This document shows, one piece after another, positions 34,892 through 44,500 of a stretch of 64,000 bases of DNA (the stretch's first letter is position 1; each line of letters starts with the position of its first letter). The notes beneath the pieces are model-generated. The model was not told where the DNA came from. It made no database searches and saw nothing but the letters and a program-made list of their open reading frames with translations. Both the position numbers and the translations under genes were made by a program. Source of the DNA: Burkholderiaceae bacterium (GTDB taxonomy: Bacteria > Pseudomonadota > Gammaproteobacteria > Burkholderiales > Burkholderiaceae_C). The stretch spans positions 186,001 to 250,000 of the forward strand of contig JADMJJ010000005.1 in assembly GCA_018780645.1 (NCBI GenBank), read 5' to 3'.

Positions 34892-35700
34892 TGGAGCGAT
34901 TGCTGGTCCTCAAACTCGACGCGCAGGGCTGCGAGGCCGAGGCGCGGCTCAATGGCATTCCTGTGGCGCGGGTCAATCCCGCCCGCCCATGCGCCATCGT
35001 GCCGGTCCATGAATACACGCTGGCCGGCACCAACCGTCTGGAACTGGTGTTGTGGCCACGTCCGCCCCAGGCGCCGGACCAGGCGGTCGAGCCGCCGCTG
35101 CCGCTGGTGGCCAACGGCCTGATACGCGCCCATGCCCGCGTCATGCTGCCACGCGTCGGCAATGTCATCGAGGAGGCCAGTGCGCGCACCCTGGCCCAGC
35201 TGGACTGGGCCCCGGCCGCCGGCTTGGCCTATGAGGCGCCGCTGACGCTCAGCGAGGACGTGACCCTGCCGGTGAGCTTTCCGCGCTGGCGCTGGATGGA
35301 CGCACCGCTGACCGCCGTCAGCCCCGCCCTGCTGCAACAGGCGCTGGCCTTTGTGCAGCGCCTGGCCACCGACCTGGCCGTAGGCGAGACCGACAGCTTC
35401 ATCGCCGCCACCCGCCTGCGCACCGAAGAACTGGCCGTGGCCTACCAACGCCAACCCACCGATGAGGCCGCCCGGCTGCGCGAGCACTTCCTGGCCCTGC
35501 ATGCCGCCAAGCGCCTGCTCTGGCAGCCGCTGGTGGCCGAGGGCTTTGTGCTGCGCAGCCTGGCCGGTGGGCGCCTGCTGGAGTGCCTGGACGCCGCCGG
35601 CCTGCCCGCCCTGCGCACCCTGCCCGACGAGCTCGGCCAGACGCTTTCATTTCCGCTGCGCTTGACCGCCGTTGAGGGCAAACTGTATGTCTTGCGCTGA
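34891..35700 (+). CDS. Unknown T6SS-locus protein, translationally coupled
   Basis: The 269-residue product is of unknown family. It begins MERLLVLKLDAQGCEAEARL and has a beta-rich first half with NPARPCAIVPVHEYTLAGTN and ELVLWPRP, followed by a helical second half (LRTEELAVAYQRQPTDEAAR, HAAKRLLWQPLVAEGF). No signal peptide or membrane segment is seen. Its ATG overlaps the upstream stop codon (TGATG), so the two proteins are probably made in equal amounts. Such coupling fits a complex or an effector/immunity pair; immunity is less likely because no toxin domain is visible upstream. Confidence 0.65.
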   Translation: MERLLVLKLDAQGCEAEARLNGIPVARVNPARPCAIVPVHEYTLAGTNRLELVLWPRPPQAPDQAVEPPLPLVANGLIRAHARVMLPRVGNVIEEASARTLAQLDWAPAAGLAYEAPLTLSEDVTLPVSFPRWRWMDAPLTAVSPALLQQALAFVQRLATDLAVGETDSFIAATRLRTEELAVAYQRQPTDEAARLREHFLALHAAKRLLWQPLVAEGFVLRSLAGGRLLECLDAAGLPALRTLPDELGQTLSFPLRLTAVEGKLYVLR

Positions 35701-35741
35701 GGCTCAGACCTCACCCGACCGCTCCTAGAGGACCCCTGCCC

Positions 35742-37547
35742 GTGATCACCCTGACCGTTACCTCCTTCAACGGCGCCCCCAGCGACATTCCCTTGAGCGC
35801 CAGCTTTGACGAGCTCGGCGGCACCATAGGCCGGGCCGATACCAACCAACTGGTGTTGCCCGACCCGGACCGGGCGATCTCGCGCGTCCATGCCCAGATC
35901 GTGTTCCGTGCTGGAGGCTTCGCCGTCGTTGACCGCGGCAGCAACCCCATCCTGGTCAATGGCAAGGCCGTGGGCAGCGGCCGTGAGGCGCCGGTGGCCG
36001 ATGGTGACCAGTTGCAGATCGGCGGCTATGTGCTGGCCATCAAGCGCAGCGCCACTACAGCCAAGTCCACGCCCGATGATCCCTTTGCCGATCTGCTGGG
36101 CCCTGCCGCCGCATCACGCGGACCGGCCGCCGCCCAGGCGCCGGCCGCCCGTACACCTGGACTTGTCGATCCGCTGGCCGCTTTCGGCTTCGAGCCGACG
36201 CCGCAGACCAGCCCCGGCATCTACTCGCGGCCGCCGGTGGCCGCGCCTGCGGCCGCCCCGTCGGCCGGCGGCATCCCAGACGACTGGGATCCGTTCGCGC
36301 CCGATCCCGTGGCCGCCCGGCCCTCCGCCCAGGACCTGGCCCGCTCCTTGGGCAGCGGCGGCAACTTCGGCCTGGATGCCGGCGCCGCGGCTCCGTCGGC
36401 GCTGATCCCTGACCTGCCAGCCTCGGGCCCCGGCAATGACAACTCGCTGGACAATCTGTTCGGCCTGAAGCCCGGCATGGGCGGCGACCCGCTGGCCAAC
36501 TCTGCGCTGGACGCGCCCATGGCCAAGCCGAATATGGCCGCCAGCCATGACCCGCTGGCCTCGCTGAACAGCGCGCCCAAGGCCAGTGCAGCCAGCGCCT
36601 CGGACGCCTTCTCCGATCTGAACCGGCCCTTTGTGCCGCCGCCGGCCATTGGCGCCAAGCCGGTGGCTCCGCCGCCCCCGCCGGTCGAACTGATACCGCC
36701 GCTGACCGATATCAAGCCGGCCCTGCCCTCGGGCGCCGTGCTGTCCTGGGACGCGCCCAGCGGCGACGGGCACACGGTGATACGGCCGGCAGCCAAGGCG
36801 GACGCAGCCCCTGCTGCAGCCAAGCCACCCACTCCCGCAAAGCCCGCTGCCAAGCCCGGCGACTACGCCCCCACCGGCATGGCACGTCCGGCGGCGCCGC
36901 CGGCTGCACCGGTGGCCGCCAGGCCGCCACATGCGTCCGCAGGGGCGGGAAACGCCGACGAGCTGCTGGCCGCCTTCCGCGAAGGCCTGGCCACGCCGAC
37001 GGTGCAGGTCGATGCGCTGACACCCGAGCTGATGAAGCTGATCGGTCAGCTGATCCATGAATCGGCCAAGGGCACCGTGGACCTGCTGGTGGCCCGCGCG
37101 GCGCTGAAGCGCGAGGTGCGCGCCGAGGCCACGATGATCGTCGCGCGCGAGAACAATCCGCTGAAGTTCTCGCCCAGCGTCGAGGCGGCGCTGCAGCATC
37201 TGCTCAGCCCGCCGACACGCGGCTTCATGCCCGCAGCACCGGCGATGCGCGACGCCTATGACGATCTGCGGGCCCACCAGTTCGGCTTCATTGCCGGCAT
37301 GCGTGCGGCGCTGGAGGGCGTGCTGGCCCGCTTCGACCCGGCCGAGCTGGAGGGCCGGCTGAGCCAGCGCTCGGGCCTGATGTCCATCCTGCCCGGCAGC
37401 CGCAAGGCGCGCATGTGGGAGGTCTTCATCGAGCACTATGCGCAGATCCGCAGCGATGCCTCGGATGACTTTCATACGCTGTTCGGCAAGGCCTTTCTCG
37501 AGGCCTATGAAGAGCATATCGACCAGCTCAAAGGAGATTCGCCTTGA
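35742..37547 (+). CDS. tagH: FHA-domain T6SS regulator TagH (Fha/ImpI)
   Basis: Fha proteins bind phosphothreonine and control T6SS assembly in the threonine-phosphorylation pathway. The 601-residue product has an FHA domain at about residues 20-100 (GTIGRADTNQLVLPDPDRAI, SRVHAQIVF and a conserved NG in LVNGKAV). It then has a long Pro/Ala-rich linker to about residue 400 and the TagH C-terminal domain (LIGQLIHESAKGTVDLLVAR, DDLRAHQFGFIAGMRAAL, EVFIEHYAQI). Start codon is GTG at 35742, preceded by AGAGGA. The phosphatase gene overlaps its stop. No PpkA-type kinase gene is found in the window. Confidence 0.92.
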   Translation: MITLTVTSFNGAPSDIPLSASFDELGGTIGRADTNQLVLPDPDRAISRVHAQIVFRAGGFAVVDRGSNPILVNGKAVGSGREAPVADGDQLQIGGYVLAIKRSATTAKSTPDDPFADLLGPAAASRGPAAAQAPAARTPGLVDPLAAFGFEPTPQTSPGIYSRPPVAAPAAAPSAGGIPDDWDPFAPDPVAARPSAQDLARSLGSGGNFGLDAGAAAPSALIPDLPASGPGNDNSLDNLFGLKPGMGGDPLANSALDAPMAKPNMAASHDPLASLNSAPKASAASASDAFSDLNRPFVPPPAIGAKPVAPPPPPVELIPPLTDIKPALPSGAVLSWDAPSGDGHTVIRPAAKADAAPAAAKPPTPAKPAAKPGDYAPTGMARPAAPPAAPVAARPPHASAGAGNADELLAAFREGLATPTVQVDALTPELMKLIGQLIHESAKGTVDLLVARAALKREVRAEATMIVARENNPLKFSPSVEAALQHLLSPPTRGFMPAAPAMRDAYDDLRAHQFGFIAGMRAALEGVLARFDPAELEGRLSQRSGLMSILPGSRKARMWEVFIEHYAQIRSDASDDFHTLFGKAFLEAYEEHIDQLKGDSP

Positions 37548-38371
37548 GTGACGCCGGATCTGAGCTTCAAGCGCTGCTGTCCGATTCGGTCGGCACCCAT
37601 GGTGCCTTGCCGCAAATCGAGCTGGCCATCCTGTCGCGCCGGGGCGGCCGCAGTTACAACGAGGATGCCTGCGGCCACTGGCACTCCGACAGCCATCTGT
37701 GCGTCGTCGTGGCCGATGGCGCCGGTGGCCACGGCGGCGGCGACATTGCATCGCGACTGGCCGTCAGCCACATCATCGAGCAGTTCGCTGCGGCGCCCCT
37801 GTCCGACGCCGAGGAGGTGAAGGACCTGCTGATAGACACCAATGCCAATGTGATACGCCACCGCGCCGATGGCGAGGCCCAGGCGAATATGCACAGCACC
37901 GTGGTCAGCCTGTTCATCGACCTCGACCGCGGCGAGGCGCTGTGGGGCCATGCCGGCGATTCGCGCCTCTATGTATTCCGCAATGGCCAGATGCTGGCCC
38001 ACACGCGCGACCACAGCCTGGTGCAGTCGCTGGTCGAGGCCGGCATCCTGACCACCGAGCAGATGCGCACCCACCCGAAGCGCAGCGAGTTGCATTCGGC
38101 ACTGGGCACCGACCCGGCCGATCTGCGCGTGACCACGGCAACAAGGCCCTGGGTGCTGCACCCCGGCGATGTGTTCCTGCTCTGCACCGATGGCCTGTGG
38201 GAGTACGCCAACGAGGCCGAGATGTGCGCGGCGCTGAGCCGGGCCCACGATCCGGTGGCCTGGCTGTCCAGCCTCGAACAGCTGGTGCTGCGCAATGCCA
38301 GGGAAGCGCAGAAGCCCGGCCACGACAACTTCAGCGGTGTCGCGATCTGGATCGGTCCGCCCTCGCGCTGA
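37544..38371 (+). CDS. PP2C-type serine/threonine phosphatase (T6SS-linked, PppA-like)
   Basis: This enzyme should reverse threonine phosphorylation of Fha and so counter T6SS activation. The 275-residue product has the PP2C metal-binding motifs: NEDACG, VADGAGGHGGG, LWGHAGDSRLY, CTDGLWEY and GHDNFSGV. Its start is a TTG at 37544, overlapping the tagH stop (TTGA) and preceded at good distance by AAAGGAGA; no in-frame ATG fits. Coupling to tagH supports a shared pathway. The matching kinase is absent nearby. Confidence 0.9.
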   Translation: MSDAGSELQALLSDSVGTHGALPQIELAILSRRGGRSYNEDACGHWHSDSHLCVVVADGAGGHGGGDIASRLAVSHIIEQFAAAPLSDAEEVKDLLIDTNANVIRHRADGEAQANMHSTVVSLFIDLDRGEALWGHAGDSRLYVFRNGQMLAHTRDHSLVQSLVEAGILTTEQMRTHPKRSELHSALGTDPADLRVTTATRPWVLHPGDVFLLCTDGLWEYANEAEMCAALSRAHDPVAWLSSLEQLVLRNAREAQKPGHDNFSGVAIWIGPPSR

Positions 38372-38404
38372 GCCGCATTTGCAACAGCAGCAAAGGATCA
38401 CACC

Positions 38405-38791
38405 ATGCCCCAACAAGTCTGTACCGGCGCGATGATGATGTGCACCTTCGGCGCCGCACCGTCGACCTTCAATGCCACGCCCCGCCCGGTGATGACCAGC
38501 AATATGGTGGCCGGCGTGATCACCGACAACATACCGATGATGAATGTGCCGCCGTTCGGCGTGTGCATGTCCTTGGCCAACCCGCAGGTGGCCGCAGCCA
38601 CCGCTGCCGCCCTGGGCGTGCTGACCCCCATGCCCTGCGTGCCGGTGCTGCCCGCGCCCTGGGTGCCGGGCGCACCGACGGTGCTGATTGCCAACATACC
38701 CGCGCTGGACAATACCTGTAAGCTCATGTGTGCCTGGGCGGGGGTGATCAGCATCAGCTTCCCCGGGCAAGTCACCCACCAGATTCCCTGA
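38405..38791 (+). CDS. DUF4280 PAAR-like spike-tip protein
   Basis: DUF4280 proteins are PAAR-like and are thought to sharpen the VgrG spike. The 128-residue product begins MPQQVCTGAMMMCTFGAAPS and contains MMNVPPFGVCMSLANPQV, MPCVPVLPAPW and the C-terminal CAWAGVISISFPGQVTHQIP, the usual family landmarks with conserved cysteines. No toxin domain is attached. It sits between the phosphatase and tssK, apart from vgrG. Confidence 0.88.
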   Translation: MPQQVCTGAMMMCTFGAAPSTFNATPRPVMTSNMVAGVITDNIPMMNVPPFGVCMSLANPQVAAATAAALGVLTPMPCVPVLPAPWVPGAPTVLIANIPALDNTCKLMCAWAGVISISFPGQVTHQIP

Positions 38792-38816
38792 TCCGTAGAT
38801 CGCTAGATCGGCAACT

Positions 38817-40154
38817 ATGACCTGGTACAACAAAGTCATCTGGACGGAGGGAATGTTCCTCCAGCCCCAGCACTTCCAACAGCACGATCGCTTCCTGGCC
38901 CTGCAGTCGCACAGCCGCTTCGGCATGACGGCCGGCTATGGCTGGGGCTATATGAGCCTGGCGCTGGACAGCGCGGCGCTGAACCTGGGCAAGATCGCCG
39001 TCAGCGGCGCTCAGGGCGTGCTGCCCGATGGCCTGGTGTTCGACGTGCCCGGGCAAGACGCGGCCCCGGCCGCCTTTGACGTGCCGGCTGATGTACGCGA
39101 CGAGCTGGTGGTGCTGGCGGCGGTGCTGCAGCGCCCCGGCGTGGCCGAGAGCGACGCCGAATCCGACACCGGCTCGATGCCGCCGCGCTTTCGCTCGGCC
39201 GAGGTCGATGTGGGCGACACCAATGTCACCGGCGAGCGCGCCGCGCCGATCCAGGTCGGCCGCCTGAACCTGCGCGTGATGCTGGCCCGTGATGCCCAGG
39301 AGGGCTATGCCACCCTGGGCCTGTGCCGCGTGATCGAGCGCCGCGCCGACAACAAGCTGGTGCTGGACACGCAATACGTGCCCCCGACCCTGCATGCCAG
39401 CGGCAATGACATCCTCGCCTCCTATGTGCGCGAGCTGCACGGCCTGCTGCACCAGCGCGGCGAGGCGCTGGCCTCGCGCCTGGCCCAGCCCGGCCGAGCC
39501 GGCGTGGGCGAGATCGCCGACTTCCTGCTGCTCGAGGCGATCAACCGCACCGAGCCCCTGTTCGCCCAGCTGCGCCAGACCTCGGTGCTGCATCCCAAGG
39601 ACCTGTACTTCTGCTGCGTGCAACTGGCCGGTGAACTGGGCACCTTCCGCGAGAAGCGGCGACCGACGCCGATGCCAGCCTACCTGCACGACGACCCGGT
39701 GCGTTGCTTCAAGCCGCTGATGGACGATCTGCGCCAGTCGCTGTCCATGGTGATGGAGCAGACCGCCATCCCGATCGAGCTGCAGGACCGCAAGTACGGC
39801 ATACGCGTGGCCATCATTGCCGACGTCGAGTTGCAGCGCAACGCCCAGTTCGTGCTGGCCGTGGCCTCGCAGATGCCTGGCGATGCGCTGCGCGCGCGCT
39901 TCCCGACGCAAGTCAAGATCGGCACCGTCGAGCGCATACGCGACCTGGTCAATCTGCAGCTGCCCGGCGTCACGCTGCGCCCGCTGCCGGTGGCGCCGCG
40001 TCAGATTCCGTACCACGCCGGCTATACCTATTTCGAGCTGGAGACGCGCGGCAACGAGATGTGGAAACAACTGGAAAGCTCGGGCGGCCTGGCGATGCAC
40101 ATCGCCGGTGACTTCCCTGGGCTGGAGCTTGAATTCTGGGCGGTACGAGCATGA
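38817..40154 (+). CDS. tssK: T6SS baseplate protein TssK (ImpJ/VasE)
   Basis: TssK connects the baseplate to the membrane complex through TssL and TssM. The 445-residue product begins MTWYNKVIWTEGMFLQPQHF and QQHDRF, and has the central LRQTSVLHPKDLYFCCVQLAGEL region (split here: HPKDLYFCCVQLAGEL) and the C-terminal FELETRGNEMWKQLESSGGL. All are standard for the family. The stop overlaps the tssL start (ATGA). Confidence 0.96.
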   Translation: MTWYNKVIWTEGMFLQPQHFQQHDRFLALQSHSRFGMTAGYGWGYMSLALDSAALNLGKIAVSGAQGVLPDGLVFDVPGQDAAPAAFDVPADVRDELVVLAAVLQRPGVAESDAESDTGSMPPRFRSAEVDVGDTNVTGERAAPIQVGRLNLRVMLARDAQEGYATLGLCRVIERRADNKLVLDTQYVPPTLHASGNDILASYVRELHGLLHQRGEALASRLAQPGRAGVGEIADFLLLEAINRTEPLFAQLRQTSVLHPKDLYFCCVQLAGELGTFREKRRPTPMPAYLHDDPVRCFKPLMDDLRQSLSMVMEQTAIPIELQDRKYGIRVAIIADVELQRNAQFVLAVASQMPGDALRARFPTQVKIGTVERIRDLVNLQLPGVTLRPLPVAPRQIPYHAGYTYFELETRGNEMWKQLESSGGLAMHIAGDFPGLELEFWAVRA

Positions 40155-41518
40155 GTGATAACGGCAACGATCCTTTCGCGGCGTTCAATTCCGACCGGAC
40201 CGTCATCAAGCCCAGCGCGGGCCGCGGCCCCAGGGCCGGCGTGCCCGAGGGCATGGCACCGCCCGCCGGTGGCGGTGCAGGCGGCGGCATGGCCCCGCCA
40301 GCAGCTTCCAGCAAGGACGCCCCGCTGGCCATGGACGCGCTGATGACGGCCAGCCTGAACCCGCTGGTCTCGGCCGCCGCGCCGCTGCTGGCCGCGGCAC
40401 CGCGCGTGCGCACGACGGCCCGACATCCGAACCCGGCCGGGTTGAAGGAGGCGCTGGCCGAGGGCATTCGCAAGTTCGAGGCCCAGGCCCGTGCCCAGGG
40501 CCTGCCCAATGAGCAGGTGATTGCCGCCCGCTACATCCTGTGCACCCTGCTCGACGAATCGGCCGCCAGCACGCCCTGGGGCGGCTCGGGCGTCTGGTCG
40601 GCGCAAAGCCTGCTGGTGCAGTTCCACAACGAGACCTGGGGCGGCGAGAAGGTCTTCCAGCTGATGTCCAAGCTGGCCGAGAACGTCGAGGCCAATCGCA
40701 GCCTGCTGGAGCTGCTCTACGTCGTGCTGGCCTTCGGCTTCGAGGGTCGCTACCGCGTCATCGACAACGGCCGCGCCCAGCTCGACAGCGTGCGCGAGCG
40801 CCTGGTGCAGCTGCTGCGCCAGGGCCGGCCCACGCCAGAAAAGGCGCTGTCACCGCGCTGGAAGGGCGTCGAGCAGCAGGTCGCCAAGTTGCGCGACGGC
40901 CTGCCGATGTGGGTCATCGCCTCGGTCACCGCGCTGATACTGGCCCTGGTCTTCATGGGCCTGCGCTTCAAGCTCGGTGACAACGCCGAGAGCGTGTTCA
41001 ACACCCTGCAGGCGCTGGACGCCAAGGCCGCCACGGTGGCCGCCGCCAGTCCGCCACCGCCACCACCACCGGCCCCGGCACCGCGTCTGGCCGGCTTCCT
41101 CAAGCCCGAAATCGATGCCGGCCTGGTGCAGGTGCAGGACTTCGCCGACCGCTCGGTGGTGACGATCAAGGGCGACGGCTTCTTCGAGCCTGGCAGCGCC
41201 GTGATCTCGTCCGAGGTGCGGCCGCTGCTGCCGCGCATCGCCCAGGCCTTGAGCGACACCCCCGGCTCGGTGCTGATCACCGGCCACACCGACAACCAGC
41301 CGATACGCACGCTGCGCTATCCGTCGAACTGGCATCTGTCGCAGGACCGCGCCGACACCGTCAAGGCCGAGCTGGCCAAGACGGTCAAGGTGGCTCGGCT
41401 GCGCGCCGAGGGCCGGGCCGATGCCGAGTCGCTGGCCGACAACAGCACGCCCGCCGGCCGCGCCAAGAACCGCCGCGTTGAAGTCACGCTGTTCGTGCAG
41501 CAGGCCGCAGGCTCATGA
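40151..41518 (+). CDS. tssL: T6SS membrane protein TssL (DotU/ImpK) with OmpA C-terminal domain
   Basis: TssL is the inner-membrane partner of TssM. The 455-residue product has an Ala/Pro-rich start and the DotU domain (about residues 70-250, with ARYILCTLLDESAASTPWG and ELLYVVLAFGFEGRYR). A single membrane helix at about 254-273 (WVIASVTALILALVFMGLRF) follows. The periplasmic OmpA-like domain (about 310-452) has ITGHTDNQPIRTLRYPSNWH, LSQDRA and KNRRVEVT for peptidoglycan binding. This specialised TssL form can supply wall anchoring. It overlaps tssK by four bases. Confidence 0.95.
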   Translation: MSDNGNDPFAAFNSDRTVIKPSAGRGPRAGVPEGMAPPAGGGAGGGMAPPAASSKDAPLAMDALMTASLNPLVSAAAPLLAAAPRVRTTARHPNPAGLKEALAEGIRKFEAQARAQGLPNEQVIAARYILCTLLDESAASTPWGGSGVWSAQSLLVQFHNETWGGEKVFQLMSKLAENVEANRSLLELLYVVLAFGFEGRYRVIDNGRAQLDSVRERLVQLLRQGRPTPEKALSPRWKGVEQQVAKLRDGLPMWVIASVTALILALVFMGLRFKLGDNAESVFNTLQALDAKAATVAAASPPPPPPPAPAPRLAGFLKPEIDAGLVQVQDFADRSVVTIKGDGFFEPGSAVISSEVRPLLPRIAQALSDTPGSVLITGHTDNQPIRTLRYPSNWHLSQDRADTVKAELAKTVKVARLRAEGRADAESLADNSTPAGRAKNRRVEVTLFVQQAAGS

Positions 41519-41570
41519 GAGCCTCCTGCCCGTCGCCGACAACCCGATGCCTATTTGACTCGCCCGCAGC

Positions 41571-44500
41571 ATGAAGAAATTTCTGTCTGTCATCTTTTCC
41601 CCACTCGCGCTGACCCTCTACGGTCTGCTCGCGCTGGCGGCCCTGATCTGGTGGATAGGCCCCTTGATCGCGATCGGCGAAAGCCGGCCGCTCGATGGCG
41701 TCTGGACCCGGGTGATCGTGATACTCGCGATCTTCGGCCTCTTTGCCCTGATCAAGGGCATAGGAGCCTGGAAGCGCAAGCGCGCCAATGCCGAAATGGT
41801 GGCCGGCATGAGCGGCGGGGCAAGCGCCAGCGACCGCGAGGGCGAGGTGCTGAACAAGCGCTTCACCGAGGCGCTGCAGGTGCTGGAAGACAGCGCCCGC
41901 CAATCGGGCAAGCGCAGCTTCTTCAAGCGCGGACAGTATCTGTACGAACTGCCCTGGTACATCTTCATCGGCGCCCCGGGCTCGGGCAAGACCACGGCAC
42001 TGATGAATGCCGGCCTGACCTTCCCGCTGGCCGGCAAGATGGGCCAGGCCTCGATCAAGGGCGTGGGCGGCACGCGCAACTGCGACTGGTGGTTCACCGA
42101 CGAGGCCGTGTTGATAGACACCGCCGGCCGCTACACGCTGCAGCAGTCCGACGAGCGGGCCGATGCCGGCGCCTGGGACAAGTTCCTGGACCTGCTGAAG
42201 AAGACCCGCCCGCGCCGCCCCATCAATGGCGTGCTGTTGACGATCAATATCCAGGACCTGCTGCAGCAAAGCCCGGGCGACCGCAAGGAGCATGCGTCCA
42301 AGCTGCGCCTGCGCCTGCAGGAGCTGCATGCACGGCTGGGTGTGCGCCCGCCGGTCTATGTGCTGGTCACCAAATGCGACCTGATCGCCGGCTTTAACGA
42401 GAGCTTTGGCGAACTGGGCAAGGAAGAGCGCGACCAGGTCTGGGGCTTTTCCTTCCCCTATGACCCGCGCGGCCAGGACACGCCGGTGCAGGAGTTCGGC
42501 AGCGAGTTCGCCGCACTCGAGAAGCGCCTGCGCGACCGCCTGCTGGACCGTCTGGAGGCCGAGCGCGACACGCTCAAGCGGGCCGCCATCTTCTCGTTCC
42601 CTCAGCAGTTCGGTGGCATCAAGGGCCTGCTGGGCGGCTTCCTCGAACAGGTGTTCGGCGACGGTGGCTCGCTGGAAGAGCGCAGCCTGCTGCGCGGCGT
42701 CTATTTCACCAGCGGCACGCAGGAAGGCACGCCTATCGACCGCGTGCTGGGCACACTGGCCCGCACCTTCGGCGTGGACAACCGCGCCGCCTCGGTGGCC
42801 TCGTCACGGGGCAAGAGCTTCTTCCTGTCACGCCTGCTGAAGGAGGTGGTGTTCAGCGAGCAGGGCCTGGTCGGCGAGAACCGTCAGGCCGAGGCGGCGC
42901 GCCGTCGCTGGCGGCTGATCGGCATGGCCACGCTGGGCCTGGCCAGCATCGCGCTGCTGGCCGGCTGGACCATCAGCTTCATGCGCAACCAGGCCTATAT
43001 CGCCGAGGTGGAGGCGCGCCTGCCCGAGGTGAAGACCGCCGTCGAGGCGCTGCCACCGGCCAACAACACCGAGGTCGCCGCCCTGCCCCAGGTGCTGGAC
43101 AAGGTGGTTGCCGCGCCCAAGCCCACCGCCTTCGAGCTCGACCATCCGCCTGTGCTCAATGCGCTGGGTCTGTACCAGGGCGATTTTGTGAAGGCCGGCG
43201 CCGACATCGGCTACCAGCATCTGCTGGACCGCGCGCTGCTGCCCCGCATCGCCATGCGGCTGGAGGAGCGGCTGCGCGCCGTCAACCGCGAGAACCTGGA
43301 GCTGGCCTACGAGGCGCTGAAAGGCTATCTGATGCTCTACACGCCCGAGCACTTCGATGCCGAAGCGCTGAAGAACTGGGTCACGCTGGATTGGGACGTC
43401 AACCTCGCCGGCACCCTGAACGCCGAGCAGCGCGCCGCTCTCGCTGCCCATCTGGACGCGGCCCTGGCCAAGGGCGCGCCGGCCGCGCTGGCGCCGATGG
43501 ACAAGGCCCTGGTCGCTCAGGTGCGCGAGATGCTGATCGCCTACCCGCTGGAGTACCGCGTGTTCAGCCGCCTCAAGCGCGCCCAGGTGGGCTCCGAGTT
43601 CCCCGAGTTCTCGGTCGCTTCGTCCGGCGGGCCCAATGCCATCCAGGTGTTCGAGCGGGCGAGCGGCCAGCCGCTGACCAAGGGCATACCGGGCCTGTTC
43701 ACCCGCGATGCCTATTTCAAGGCCTTCAAGGGTGCCGTGACCAAGGTGGCCAAGCAACTGGAAGACGAGCAGCGCTGGGTGCTGGGCACCGGCCCCCAGG
43801 GCAGTGCCGCCGACAAGGCCCGCGCGCTGGCCACCAATGCCCCCGACGAGATGGACCTGCGCGTGCGCCGCCTGTATCTGCAGGAGTACATCAAGGTCTG
43901 GGATGCCTATCTGGCCGACGTGCGCCTGGTCAAGCTGGGTGGGCTGGACCGCAGCCTGGCCGTGGCCCGTGTGCTGGCCGCGCCCGACTCGCCGCTGGCC
44001 GCCTATCTGCGCGCCGTGGCCCGCGAGACCCAGCTCGCCGCCGCGGCGGCCGAGTCGGCAGGCTCGGGCCTGCCCGGCGGCAAGCTCGGCGAGAAGGCAG
44101 ACAAGGCCAAGAAGGACCTGGCCGCACTGATGGGCAAGCAGGCAGAGCCCGCCGGCAAGGCCGCCGCTGGCGCGCCGCTGGAGACCCTGGTGGACGAGCA
44201 CTTCGCCTATCTGCACCGCCTGGTGGCCGGCCAGCCCGCGCCCATCGACGAAGTGATGAAGATGTTCAACGAGGTGTTCGTGCAGCTCAGCGCCATCGAT
44301 TCGGCGCAGAAGAGCAAGAGCGCCCCGCCGCCCCCGCCGCCCGGCGGCGGCGCCAAGGCCGCCGCGGCGATGCAGCCCGAGCCGATCAAGTCGATGCTGG
44401 AAACGCTCAGCGACGCGGGCGCCAGCCAGAGCCGCACGGCCGAGCGCCAGGGCCTGACCTCGGAGCTGAAGCCGATCTCGGACTTCTGCGCCCGCACGAT

